A stretch of DNA of 64,000 nt. Origin: Aulostomus chinensis. Its lineage: Eukaryota > Chordata > Actinopteri > Syngnathiformes > Aulostomidae. The translations under genes and the position numbers were made by a program. Of this stretch, positions 11,627 through 22,321 are shown one piece after another (within the stretch, counting starts at the first letter, position 1; the number at the start of each line of letters is the position of its first letter). A model generated the notes under the pieces. The model was not told the DNA's origin. It did no database searches and saw nothing but the letters and a program-made list of their open reading frames with translations. The stretch spans positions 3,477,001 to 3,541,000 of the forward strand of contig JBBMOA010000007.1 of assembly GCA_037954235.1 (NCBI GenBank), given 5' to 3'.

Positions 11627-11816
11627 GGATGTTCAGCCAATCCTTGAAGTAAGTGCTCACGAATTAGTAACATATTTTGGATTTGATGCTTTTACAACAC
11701 AAAATAATGGTCGTCGTATTTTTTTTTTTGACATAGAAACGTTTTTATTAAGGGAGTGAGAAGCTCAAGATTGGCCCTGCCATGGAGGAAAGGAACCCTT
11801 GTATGTATTTCATTCC
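11590..11816 (+). pseudogene. Second, decayed DAZL-like RRM exon pair
   Basis: Downstream of the repeat exon a stretch reads FVSWGAASAYLTEDVQPILE and stops at a good donor (GAA|GTAAGT, about 11,649). It parallels the AFVHFANDVHIQRIIE exon. After a pyrimidine tract and acceptor (gacatag, about 11,728) the next stretch reads RFY, an in-frame TAA, then GSEKLKIGPAMEERNP, ending at a GTATGT donor near 11,795. That parallels FYGTKRLKV and is closer to the DAZL signature (KKLKLGPA) than the first RRM. The nonsense codon and missing RRM front half mark it as dead. It suggests internal duplication of RRM exons. Confidence 0.5.
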
Positions 11817-11835
11817 CCTTCAGAAGAACATCATG

Positions 11836-12555
11836 TGTTCAAGTAGATGTTGCCCTAGAACATGAAGTCTCACACTCTCGTTTGTTGTCTTTCTTTCCAG
11901 AGGCTGCAACACCCAAAAGTCCACCACTAAGTTTCCCTTTTGTCGGAGTTTTGCTTCACATCTTTGTGTCTAAAATAAAGCCAATACTTGCATGTCTGTC
12001 TGTGACTCAATTATCTCAACAAGCGTTCATTCGATCAAATGTTGCTTGGCTAAGCAGAGGGTTGCATTCATGGTCTGTCCTCTGTTGGAATTTCTGAAGG
12101 CTCAGGTTCTCTGTTTCTTATGGGACCACTGGCTGGGCCACACACAGGTTGTTGATGGTCCACATGTGGCCACTGGCCGCCATTTGAGAGTGCGTGCATG
12201 ACATCCTGCTGCTTCATGCTGCATCACCTCCTTCGCCACCATATGATGCTGCTCTAAAGTAAATGTAGTGGAGTTACAGTGAAAACGTCGTCCTGTTTTA
12301 CGTTTCTAGTTGTGTTGAACGGAGGGTGGAGGAGGGACACTGCAGGGCTGAAGTAAGGAGGCAAGTGTTCTTAATATTCTTCAGTCCAGCACCAATGTGT
12401 CCTGATAAGTGGATTTTATTAATTGTTTTTTTAGCGTTGAAATTGTTTTAATATGTGGTTTCCTGAATCTGAAAAGCTTGTCACATGACTTCATCGTGTG
12501 ACTTCATCATGTGACCATCTGACAGGAGTATCATAGTTGAAGTTCAAGAGTGTGG
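11836..12555 (+). pseudogene. Terminal-exon copy of the DAZL-like gene with lost stop, plus 3' flank
   Basis: This repeats 7370-8080. The AATPKSPPLSFPFV segment (about 11,902-11,943) is followed by GGA where the other copy has TGA. The frame therefore runs on through the AATAAA (about 11,971) to a stop at 12,095-12,097. Which copy is ancestral cannot be told here. Confidence 0.5.
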
Positions 12556-12556
12556 G

Positions 12557-12665
12557 GGGCGGCATGCCTCAGAGGTGGAGTGGCCGTCTATCAACAAAAG
12601 GGTCGCTGGTTGGATCCTCACTTCCCCTGGTGACCATGTCCAAGTATCCTTGAGCAAAATACTGA
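12557..12665 (+). mobile_element. Truncated tRNA-derived SINE
   Basis: Same SINE head as at 8081 (ggcggcat, B-box-like GGTTGGATCC). It breaks off at agcaaaatactgaa, where it is replaced by the small MITE at 12,679. Confidence 0.7.
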
Positions 12666-12678
12666 AGGGCTGTCATGA

Positions 12679-12785
12679 CAGTGGTTCTCAACCTTATGGT
12701 GGAGCGTTGACAGTGAAGTGAAACTTTAAGGAATTTCAAAACATTCGTTTTTCCTTTATGTCATTCCTAAGGTTGAAAACCACTG
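12679..12785. mobile_element. 107-bp hAT-type MITE
   Basis: The ends are inverted repeats of 18 bp with one mismatch: CAGTGGTTCTCAACCTTA at the left and the complement of CAGTGGTTTTCAACCTTA at the right. The CAGTGG(T)-type end is typical of short hAT-derived elements. It has no coding capacity, and no clear 8-bp target duplication was seen. Confidence 0.7.
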
Positions 12786-13608
12786 GGGAGGTTGAGTAAA
12801 GATTCTTTTAGACAGGTGGTAAAACAAGGATGTGCCAAAAAAGACAGCTGACGATGAAGGCAGGCACCAAAGACACTTTTTGCAATTGAAGTTCCAGATC
12901 ATGGCGAAGGGGTATCAAGACATAACCTCCAGTCCCTTGTGGGAGGCAAGCCACCCTGCAGTACAGATCAGTTTCTGCCAGTGTTCCATTTTTCATTGTT
13001 CCTGGGCGAGCATCTCTTGTCCACACTATGTCTATTAGTTTCAAACTGCACAGTGTTTGAACAACACAGAAATCACATAGTCCGCCAACTGACCTCCGAT
13101 CTGTTTCAAAGAGTGCAGTGACAGAGAACAGAAAAACAGCTAAAACTACAGATGTAATTTCCAGGAATTACGAGGGTAAAAGTTATGAAAGTTTTGTTGT
13201 AGTCTGTTGGATAATACTGCGAATTAAGTAAACATGAAATGAAAGCAGGAAGAAAGAGTTGCACTGTAATCATAGGGCCATTAGTCAGTTTACAAAAGGT
13301 GTGAGGAGGACTGAAGCTGGGGACACACTACAAGAGCCACGTTTCGCAGTTGAGGCTAGTCTGCGCCACTTAGATCTCGTCAGGGACAGTCGTCGTAGCA
13401 ATTTGGCGTAGAATATTTTAGTATGCGATGTGGTACAGACTGGAATCAGTAGGTGTGTGAGGTTAACACACTAAGCCTGACTCAAATCAAAGAATATGTC
13501 ATCAGAATGACCTTTTTTCCAGAAATGTCTCATGCAAACCACATGATTGATACAAAAGTAATTTTCCTGATCACTGCAAATGTTCATGTACTTTCTCTCA
13601 TCATGTCC
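12786..13608. other. Intergenic; no gene seen
   Basis: No recognised exon or complete repeat. About 13,310-13,430 (ggggacacactacaag onward) has the flavour of an unclassified fish repeat, but no ends could be matched. Confidence 0.25.
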
Positions 13609-13654
13609 TCATAGTATTATTTCACAAGTGTCACAATTATTACCACAAATGCTT

Positions 13655-13890
13655 ACACGGCCAAAGCGAACAGTTCGATTATCCAGCATTCGAAGAAATG
13701 CTTGGCTAGACATGCCTGGTGCTGCCATCTTCAACTCTTCAAAGGAGAAAAGCACATCTGTCTCATACACTGTTGAGAAGTGAGAAGTGGCAGGCCAGTA
13801 GTTGTTGCAGATCAGATCATCCACCCCCGGACGCCAAGCAGCTTTGCATGCATCACATTGGATTTGAGGCAATCTCAGATCATAACGTCC
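13655..13890 (-). pseudogene. KDZ-type transposase fragment
   Basis: The minus-strand frame has GRYDLRLPQIQCDACKAAW, GVDDLICNNYWPAT, TVYETDVLFSFEE and KMAAPGMSSQAFLRMLD, ending in RTVRFGR. These runs match the conserved start of Kyakuja-Dileera-Zisupton transposases (the cysteine-cluster and DLI/YWPAT region) as I know it from fish proteins. Only about 80 residues remain. The catalytic core is absent, and the frame diverges right after FGR, probably at a former exon end. A dead fragment of a cut-and-paste DNA transposon. Confidence 0.65.
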
Positions 13891-14022
13891 TGAAAAAATA
13901 AGTTCATATACTGTATTGTTAAATAGGAGGGTTCCAGGAATTAAACTATGATTGGTCAGCATGCGTAGAAAGGAGGAGCTTCAATGCTCACTGGGTGAGG
14001 ACATACATGAGGAAACAGCAAC

Positions 14023-15480
14023 TCAAGCCTCGACAGACTGGTCTACCAGAAAGAGCCTCATATAAGGGTGGTGGGCGAAAGAGAGACTCCGGCTGGATTT
14101 TATCAGTGTTGTCTTTTCACATTGAGGCATTGGTCCACTGATTCTGGGCTGCACAGCAATGCCATTTACTCGATGTGATGTTCCCGCAGCAATGGCTGTC
14201 TCCTCCAACCTTTCTATGTTGTCCCAGACAAGGGTTGTGAAGACTCCTTGGCAGATGTTGCTTTGCAATGCCACTCCTGTCTGGGATCGCTCCTGTTTCT
14301 GAAGGCAAAGTGCAGTATCAATTTATTCAACCTGTGTGTAAGAAACACCATGGCCCAGTCGATTAAGGCTACGTATCAGTTCAGTATTCCCAGTCAGAGA
14401 TTTCACTGCAAAAGGCAGAAGGATGTGGTTTGGTTTACCACCAGTGACAGCAAACACCAAATCACCGCCTAGAGAGTCATTCAACCTTTTCAGATGGCTG
14501 ATGATCGGCTGGCTTCCCTGTCAACAGTGTTTGGAGAAACTTACTGACTGATTGAGGGATGACATCTTTGTCTTGTTCCACATCAGGGGGCCATACTTGG
14601 TTGGTTTCATTCTGTTTTATATCATTCCGCAGGAGCAATGCAGCTTGACAACCAATTCAACTGACTGAGTTCTGACAGCATCCAGCTCAATCTGCAGGGC
14701 ATATTTTCTCTTCACAGGTCACTCTTTTGGAGAGACTGTTGGTGTACAGTCGAAGTTTTCCATTGTCATCAGTGCAGATGTGGATAGATTGTGCCAGTTC
14801 TTTTTCCAGATAGCAATAAAGATTGTTCATGGATGATCTGGTTGACTGGCTCCATGACATGACATCAGTTCTTTAAATCGTTTCCTTAGAGTTTCCATGG
14901 ATACTATGTCATGGCAAAGGAGAACTTGAGTCCTTTTGTACATGACAAGTTCTTGGAGAGCCTGTGTTTCTGCAGTTTTGTACAGATCAGCAGCATCTTG
15001 TTCAGTGTCAGCAAGTCCAAAGCATAGAGCCGGCTCTTCACGGGTGTATGCACGATAACAGGATCTGTGATAGTGCCCTTCTGCTGCAACAAGCTCCCTG
15101 CTAGCGATTGCCAACATTCGGTCATCTAGCTTCTTGATAGCCGATTCTCGTATCCTGCTGTCACCTGTAGCTCACAGCACCTGACCAGGATCTCACGGGT
15201 TTTCTGACCCTTGATATATTTGCTGTTTTTTTACAGAAGATGCATTTCTCCTCAAGAACCCTTGAGCTGGTGGGTGTAGTATGCAACCTTTTGGCTGAAC
15301 TCCCTTCACCTTGTGACTTTGAGACATGTGCATCTAACTGTTTCTTCATGGTGAAGTAACTCCTGCATTTTCTGTGGTACCAAACCTGAGGCCACTCTCT
15401 GTTAGGTGGTGTTCTTGCAAGGTCTATGAGGCTGGCATGTCCCCTCATCGCTGCTGCCTTAACCAAAGTCTTCACAAGTC
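14023..15480 (-). pseudogene. Broken transposon-like ORF of an unclassified family
   Basis: Several minus-strand frames in consistent order look like one protein. 15,475-15,161: GHASLIDLARTPPNREWPQV, WYHRKCRSYFTMKKQLDAHV, then CIFCKKTAN. 15,117-14,827: ASRELVAAEGHYHRSCYRAY, then an acidic/helical part. 14,274-14,023: FTTLVWDNIERLEETAIAAG then TSHRVNGIAVQPR. I recognise these motifs as a multicopy fish protein usually left uncharacterised. The CxxC and HxxxxC arrangement near the start suggests zinc binding. The frames between 14,827 and 14,274 are disrupted. No transposase catalytic motif is visible, so its element class is unknown. Confidence 0.5.
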
Positions 15481-16202
15481 CAAGTCTCTGAGTGCCACCA
15501 GTTGGGAGGTGTCAGTAGCAAATGCTAGCTAGCTTTCTTGTAAATCAACATGATGTCAAACTTTGACATTAATTTGATTATTGTCAAATTTCTGCCAAAT
15601 AATGATCAAATCTAAGTTATTTTGATATTGCTTTGATGTTGAGATTCTTTTGTCCTGAAGCCAAATCATGATATTGATGTTATTTTGATGTTTCAATGTG
15701 ATTCTTTCAACTTTCAGCCTTACAATATGATGTTATTTTGACATCATTTGAATGTCAATCTAGTATTGCAAGCAGAATTGCCTTACTCTAGACTTTGTCT
15801 CACTAAAGGATCTCTATCAGGATCAAAAGATGAAGATCTTGTGATTCCAGTACAAAGCAATAAAATAATACTCGAGATCCTTGCAGTTTTGCAGTATTGC
15901 ATGCGTGGGAGTGGTAGTGCTACATTTTCTTTTTCTACAACAGTTTCCACCCGAGAATATCTCTCAATGATCAAGCATACATGTATGATCAAAACATTTT
16001 ATTTTCTATTTTACACAATTTTGTTTACAAAAACTTTTTCAAAATACAAATTAATTTCAATCAATCAATCACAGCTGCAGGCCTGCGCCCACCCCCACCT
16101 TTTCTGTCCGGTGCTGACCGAAAATAGATTGCAATCCTGGACACAATAGCAGCAGTGTTGAATAAAACGAGTTTTTTGATTGAGGATCAAACATTTATCA
16201 AA
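15481..16202. other. AT-rich repeat-like DNA, no gene
   Basis: About 15,545-15,765 has many spaced TTTGATGTT/TTTGATATT motifs, a degenerate tandem pattern seen in some fish DNA-transposon ends. No exon is supported. Confidence 0.35.
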
Positions 16203-16203
16203 G

Positions 16204-16391
16204 CAGAGTTTCCCCCAGAAATTAGGCATAGCCTGGCGATGGGGTGGGGGTGTTGTGATCGTTCTTCAAGCAAACAACAGCGGCTCAGTGCAGGGGACGC
16301 TAGTGGCTATGAAGCCCACCCAAAACTGTTGCGCACCAGCTTTTCCTGACAGGTGGCCCGCCTTGTTGATAAGGCACTGGGGGAAACCCTG
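16204..16391. mobile_element. 188-bp MITE with GCAG(A/G)GTTTCCCCCAG ends
   Basis: The 16 bases at 16,203-16,218 and the reverse complement of 16,377-16,392 agree at 15 of 16 positions. The inside is non-coding. Such CAGGGTTTCCC ends are common in fish hAT-derived elements. No target duplication was found. Confidence 0.6.
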
Positions 16392-16403
16392 CAAAACAAC
16401 TTA

Positions 16404-16836
16404 CACTGCTCAAAAAATAAAGGGAACACTAACATAATACATCCTAGATGTCATTTAAGGAAATGTTCTGGTTGAAAATCTTTATTAATCAAACAGGGGA
16501 ATGTGTTGAGAGTAAAATAACAAGAGAAATTTTATGTAAAATGAAATTATCAACCTATGGGGTTCTGGATTTGAAATCGTGCTCAAAATGAAAGTGGAAA
16601 CTCAGAATACAGGCTGATCCAACTTCAGTGGAAATTCCTCAGGACAAGTCAAAACGAGGCTCAGGAAATGCCTCTGACCACCAAACATCATGATTGGCAA
16701 ATTCGCCATTGGTGCCCTGTTTTCCTCTGAGAGCAGGTTCACACTGAGCACATGTGACAGATGTGACAGAGTCTAGAAACCCCATGGAGACCACTACGCT
16801 GCCAGACACATCAACCAGCGGGACCAGTTTGGCTTC
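16404..16836 (+). mobile_element. Internally deleted Tc1-like transposon fragment
   Basis: Starts after TA (16,402-16,403) with CACTGCTCAAAAAATAAAGG, a well-known fish Tc1 terminal repeat. Most of the element is missing. From about 16,660 to 16,836 a decayed transposase piece is readable in shifted frames (DWQIRHW, then SESRFTLSTCDRCDRV around the former DES catalytic site). It ends abruptly where the first R repeat and the segmental duplication begin. Confidence 0.75.
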
Positions 16837-16840
16837 CAGA

Positions 16841-17162
16841 CAGAACCCTGGAAGCTCAAGAATGGAAGTGGGACACTGGAGGCTTGCGAGTGGAGACAAC
16901 AAGACGTGTGACAAGACACAAACAATGTGAACTAAAGACAACAAACATTCTTGACAACTGAAACGAAACTGATGACAAACTAAGACTCATGACAATGACC
17001 TGACGCGGACAAAGGGAAACACAGAGGTAAAATCCACAAGGGAACTAAGCACAGGTGGTGTCATCACCCAGGTGAGACACATGAGGCAATCACAGGGAGG
17101 AGCACAGGAAGCAGGACACTGACTTCACAACACAACAGGAAACACAGGACAGGGATCGTGAC
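16841..17162. repeat. Repeat R, copy 1 (left-truncated)
   Basis: Right end gggatcgtgacatc. It lacks the minisatellite/telomere-like left part present in the other copies and is fused to the Tc1 fragment. It reads aagctcaagaatgg, like the copy at 48.3 kb, instead of aagctcatgactgg. Confidence 0.8.
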
Positions 17163-17275
17163 ATCATCACCTCTCTCAAACAAATTCAATGAAAAATGAA
17201 CATTATAAAGTGTGTAAATATTAATGGACAAGGCGCTTATGTAGAAACATATACAGTAGCATATATGTATATATT

Positions 17276-17800
17276 AGGGGTGTTACAAAATTTCACGTCA
17301 TGACATTTTATGAGGCTGCATGGTGGTGCAGTGGTTAGCACTGTGGCCTCACAGCAAGAAGGTTCCGGGTTCGTGTCCCAGCTCGGGCGCCAGATCTTTC
17401 TTTGTGAGTCTCCATGTTCTCCCTGTGCCTGTGTGGGTTCTCTCTGGTACTCCGGCTTCCTCCCACCATCCAAAGACATGCAATTTGGGGACGAGGCTGA
17501 TTCATACTCTAAATTGACCGTGAGTGTGAATGGTTGTTCGTCTCTGTATGTTGGCCCTGCGATGGACTGGCGACCTGTCCAGGGTGAACCCCGCCTCTCG
17601 CCCGTAGGTGCTGGGATAGGCTTCAGCCCCCCCGCGACCCTTACTAGTAAGGAATAAGCGGAAGACAACGATGGATGGACATTTTATGAAATAAAAAATG
17701 ACAAAATTATTTCAAAGATGCAAGAAATGTAAAAAAAAACAGTGTTGCGCACCACTAACTGATGATTTCTGGCCCTCTCACCTACCGTACGCACAAATTA
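17276..17800 (+). mobile_element. hAT-like element, 5' piece (unit 1)
   Basis: Starts AGGGGTGTTACA like the element at 25,553. It is interrupted by a SINE (17,314-17,677) and then cut at acaaatt, where the LINE 3' end is joined. The BED-finger part is absent. Equivalent pieces lie at 39,984-40,505 and 61,957-62,490. Confidence 0.65.
17314..17677 (+). mobile_element. V-type SINE in hAT piece, unit 1
   Basis: tRNA-like head with an A-box-like stretch (TGGTGCAGTGGTTAGCACTG) and B-box-like GGTTCGTGTCC. Then comes the V-SINE core (CATGTTCTCC, then CCTCCCACCATCCAAAGACA) and a tail gggataggcttcagcccccc to atggatgg. The 12-bp target duplication GACATTTTATGA is at 17,302-17,313 and 17,678-17,689. The paralogous hAT copies at 25.6 and 49.0 kb show the uninterrupted site. 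Confidence 0.9.
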
Positions 17801-19475
17801 GAAGATTTTTTTGATTTTTTAAAAACACTTTATTTACATTTCACAAAATTCATTTCATATTAACTGCACGGAGTGCCTGAGAAATTACTCAGATTTTACT
17901 TGAGAAAAAATATACATTATTCCTATAAAAATAAAATATGTATTTTACCTGAGAATAAATAAGTAAAATAAATAAAATATGCATAAAAAAATCAAAGAGA
18001 CACTCATTCTCGTAAAAAATGCGCAAATTGCAGTTTGTCTTTAAAAACAGTGCAAAGATACTTTGGTGACACAAGTTTTTAAAAGTGTCTCGATCATTGA
18101 TTATCTTATAAAACCCACATTTTAGCCTCAGTCTGCCTCTCATCTTGCAGCGCCACACTGAGGCTGCTTCCTGACCTGCTTTATCCTCCACCCTGTTTTT
18201 TCTGGACACATAAATTGCCAGCTTCACTTCGCCAGAAATAAAATTTAGGAGCTGCCATTTTTCCTGACTGGTTTTCTGGTACCCTGCACCGTAAATGAAC
18301 TTTGTAACACAAAGGTTTTCGTTAAATAAATTAAAAACATTTGTAAAAAGAGTGTAGAGCACTGTGAGTCTCTTACACTCACTAAAAACATGAAAAACTG
18401 TCTCGCGGAGGTGACAGAATGGGCACTGGTTTGACACAGCAGGATTCAGAACAGAAATGAAAGCGTTTGAGGCGATGGCACCATGTAAAATTCTCCACTG
18501 TAGGTCGGCTGTTCTTTTCTTGAGGGGAGGTTTGTATAAAATTCTCCACTGTGGACTCACTCCATCTCCTCCCAGCCTGTCAGTCCATGCAGTGGCCGCT
18601 CTGCTACACAGTCCTTTCCTGTTCAACACGTTCACGCAGTTTTTGTAGAGGGTTTTTCTGTCGGCTGTGTGCAGGCCGAGCACCCTGGAGTTTTTTAGGA
18701 GAGGTCCATCCAGCTCTCCAAAATTAGGACTCATATATACCTCTGGGAAAGGATCATCTCGATCAGGTTCGGTGCCTCGGCTGTGGTCCACGAGGAGGCT
18801 TCTCTCCCTCCCAGAGAGCCTCTGCTTCCAAAAGCCCAGGACCTTCTGAGCTACTCGGGTGGACTGAATACCCAGCAGAGAGGCCACAGCCTGGGAATCC
18901 ACCAGCGCCGGCCCCGCAGTGTCCACTAGTTGTCCGAGGACCAGGGTCTTGGTTCGGCACAGCGCTGCCATCAGCCTGGATCTGGGCCAGTAAACCTGAT
19001 GGAGGATCCATACAGGCGAGGCGGTGTCACAGTGCTGAAGCTACCAGGTTGTTCAGCCACAGGAACTCTACCTCTAAGACATTTGAGGGAGTAGCCACTT
19101 CCATTTGTTAATTTTTCCTTTGACGCACTCCCACTTTCTTTTGGTCATTGCCTCGTTCCCCAGGAAGACACCAAGGTACTTTAGACCGTCTTTTCTCCAA
19201 GACAAATTCTGAGGCAGAACTTGGAGAGCGTCATGCCATTCACCAACTGCAAGGGCTTCACGTTTCCTCCAGTTCACCCTCGCCGCAGACAGAACATTAA
19301 AAGAACTGGTTCAATCCACATCCTTTTGATAACAATGTCATCCACATAGGCAGATAAACAGTGCTGTTATTAAAACCAGGTAAAATCAGGCCAACAACGC
19401 ATGTGCGAATTTTACAAAGGAGGGGTTCTAGGGAGAGTGCATAGAGCATCCCAGAAAGAGCACAGCCCTGCCGGT

Positions 19476-20118
19476 GAAACGGGTGTGGTTTAGACTCAAA
19501 TGCAGTACACCGGAGAAAAGGAAGAGTTGGTAATGACCTTTATTTTCTCCACAGCAAACAAGGTACGGAGCAGTACGAGTAACCTCAGGATAAAGTTCGC
19601 TCTTCAGGCTGTAAGCCCTCACACGAGGGGAAGGGATGAAGCCGAATCCGGCCGTGGGACAGAGGGGAAGCTCCAGAGCCCCCGGCTCCAAACAGTTCAG
19701 TTCCCTTAGCAGGCAGGAGGACAGCCAAGGACAGGCAGATGAGTAATTACCAGCAGAGCAGTCAGACACCAGAAACACAGAGGCAGAGCATGAGGTCGGG
19801 GATGGAAGGCAGGTGAGTTTACCAAGAGGCAGACGAGGAGAGCAGGTCGGAAACAGGCTGGGTCGGTACCAGGTGATCAGCCAGAAGAATGCTGGAAAGT
19901 CTCGAATACTGCGGAAGAACAATCTGGCAACGAGTGAAAGTGCAGGAGAGGCTTATATGCAGGGCTGATTAGGATGAGCTGCAGCTGTGTAGGCAGGTGA
20001 GCAGAGTTGGGCTGATGAGGTGGGAGTGGCTGGCAGGTAGAGTGGAGCAGAGGGAGGTAGAGTGGAAAGACACTGCAGCTGAGTGACAGGAGGAGGATGG
20101 GAGAAAGGGACTGTGACA
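19476..20118 (-). mobile_element. Solo LTR in LINE ORF2 (unit 1)
   Basis: 643 bp bounded by TG and CA with a 5-bp target duplication GCCGG (19,471-19,475 and 20,119-20,123). Read on the minus strand it starts TGTCACAGTCCC, has a TATA-like catataagcc (near 19,955) and an AATAAA (near 19,543). That is an LTR layout without internal genes. Confidence 0.8.
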
Positions 20119-20498
20119 GCCGGATGCCCCTTTGCACCCTGAAAGGAGCGCACAGACTGCCGTTGAACTTCAGTATACTCTCAATGCCATTGTACAACAC
20201 CTGGATCTTGGCAATGAAGCCAGGGCTGAACTCAAACTTCTCCATGGTTTTCCAGAGGAAGTTGTGTTCAAAAGCCTTTTCTTGGTCTAGCAAAATGAGA
20301 CCAATATTTCTGCCCAATGAGCTGGAGACCTCCAAAACATCTCGTATTAGGTAGACGTTGTCTACCATAGACCTGCCAGGCACACAGTAGGTCTGGTCCC
20401 GGTGGATGACCTGCTCCATAGCTTCTCTCAGCCTGTTAGCCAAAGCCTTGGACAGAACCTTGTAGTCGGTGCACAGGGCGGCAGTTCTTAATGTCCTG

Positions 20499-20940
20499 TG
20501 TCACGTCCCCATGGTCACGGGCATGGGGGCGTGGCATCAATTGTGTGACTTCCTTCCCTTCTTAGGTTGGAGCTTTACGGGGCGGAGCTGCTGACTAATT
20601 GGGAGCACCTGGGCCCGGCGTCTCCCAGCTATAAGGCAGGCGGCCAACCTGGCCGGCTGGCTCTCGCTCACTCCTCCTGGCCCACATTGGAGCGATGGTT
20701 GCGTTTCTTGAGTTACGTCTTTAGTTCTCTGCATCCATCACACCGCACACATTACAACCCCTGTACACTCATGCACACACTCGCACTCACCACTGACACT
20801 ACTGATAACCACGCTCCATTGTACGTTATGGTTTGCCTTGTTTTGATTTTGCATTGTTAATAATAAATTATTAGTTGTGTTTCATGTTGACTCCGCGTCT
20901 CCCTCCTTTGATGTCACGATCTCCGAGCCGGGTCGTGACA
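20499..20940 (+). mobile_element. Second solo LTR in LINE ORF2 (unit 1)
   Basis: 442 bp, TGTCACG to CGTGACA, flanked by the 4-bp duplication CCTG (20,495-20,498 and 20,941-20,944). It has a TATA-like ctataaggc near 20,629 and an AT-rich AATAAATTATT polyadenylation region near 20,862. Confidence 0.8.
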
Positions 20941-21743
20941 CCTGCAAATTTCCTTTTTTTGGCAGGAAGGTTACAACCACCCTGCGGCAGGACAATGGCA
21001 AAGAACCTGAAGCCGGACATTCATTAAAAACCTCTAAAATATCAGGCGCTAAAATGTTCCAGAGGGCTTTGTAAAACTCGACAGTCAGGCCATCGAAGAC
21101 GGGAGCCTTCCGTCCCTGCATGCTCTGCAGAGCGGCGTGCAGCTCCTCCATTTGTAATGGCCGATTCAGCTGCGAATTCGTCTCCGTAGAGACCTGAGGT
21201 AGTTCACCACAGAACCCCTCCAACAGTCCATCGTTCTCCTCGTACTCACTGGTGTAGAGGGACGAATAGAAGTCCACAGCTTGCCTTCTTATCTGGTCAG
21301 GCTCGGTTAGTTCCTTCCCCGTGTCAGAGAGCAGAGAGTGGACTACTTTTTTTCTGCCCATGCTTCTTCTCCAGGCTGAAGAAGAAGCTAGAGGGAGCAT
21401 CCATCTCGGTGAGGTTCTGGACCCGGGACTGGACCAGTGCACCCTGCACCTTGGTATCTAGCAGGTTGGCTAAAGCCATTTTTTTGGACTTGAGGATTTC
21501 AATATATCCCCGTCCTCCTGTGGAACCGCTGATTGTTTCTAGTTCCACAATCTCAGTCTCCAGGTCTTTCATAGACCTACAGGTACTTTGTGTGACATTG
21601 ACAGTATCCTGCTGACACAAGAGTTTCATCTCAGTTTTGCCGCGGTCCCACCACTGCCTGTGGAGCGACCCCAGCCAGTCAATGGTAAAGGCGTACTGAT
21701 GTTTCTCAGAAGTCTTTATTTTCATTCGGCCATTATCCTTCCA

Positions 21744-22321
21744 TGAAACACCGTAAGAGCTAGATAAGACAGTTAAATAAATACAATTAAATCTTAAAAA
21801 CATAAACTTCATGACAAAACCATACTTAAGTGCATTAATGAAAAACTAATTGACATCGACAACAATACATGAAGAAATAAGACAGCTCTTGTAACTCCAT
21901 CAGCTTAACGTCAAAGACTATGAACACCGCTATACATTTAAACACTTCAAACACAGCAAATAAACCAAATTACACATCAGAGCAAATTAAAACAAAACAA
22001 AACAAATATTTATCACACAATACCTTGTTCCCAATTCTGGCTAGGCACTTAAAATTCTGAAGAGTGTCCTTTCATGGACAGCGCAATCCGTTTTTAACCG
22101 TTCCGCCCGTTACAAAGCTGCGTCAGTTTCATTTAGTTATGCGATCGTTACTTCCGCCAGAAGAGCACAAAAAAATAAGAGCATGAATTATATACGTTTA
22201 TAAAAAGGGGGGGGGAACAAATAAATGCATACAGAAGCCGTTACCATATTGAAAGAAAATTTTTTTAAAGTTACTTACTGCCTGAGACATGTAAAATCAC
22301 TCTTCCTGTGTCTAAAAGAAG
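21744..22321. mobile_element. Unclassified 578-bp insertion in LINE ORF2 (unit 1)
   Basis: It splits the reading frame between HFNSVFTFDNGFREVLSYF and the segment WKDNGRMKIKTSEKHQYAF. TCCA occurs on both sides (21,740-21,743 and 22,322-22,325), consistent with a 4-bp target duplication. Starts TGAAACACCG, ends TCTAAAAGAAG; contains a G-run at 22,207. No known family recognised. Confidence 0.6.

Noticed and set aside
17320..17400. tRNA gene (A and B boxes)
   Set aside because: No tRNA cloverleaf; the boxes belong to the head of a V-type SINE with target duplications.
18457..18849. Short plus-strand frames across the LINE
   Set aside because: Antisense shadows of LINE ORF2.
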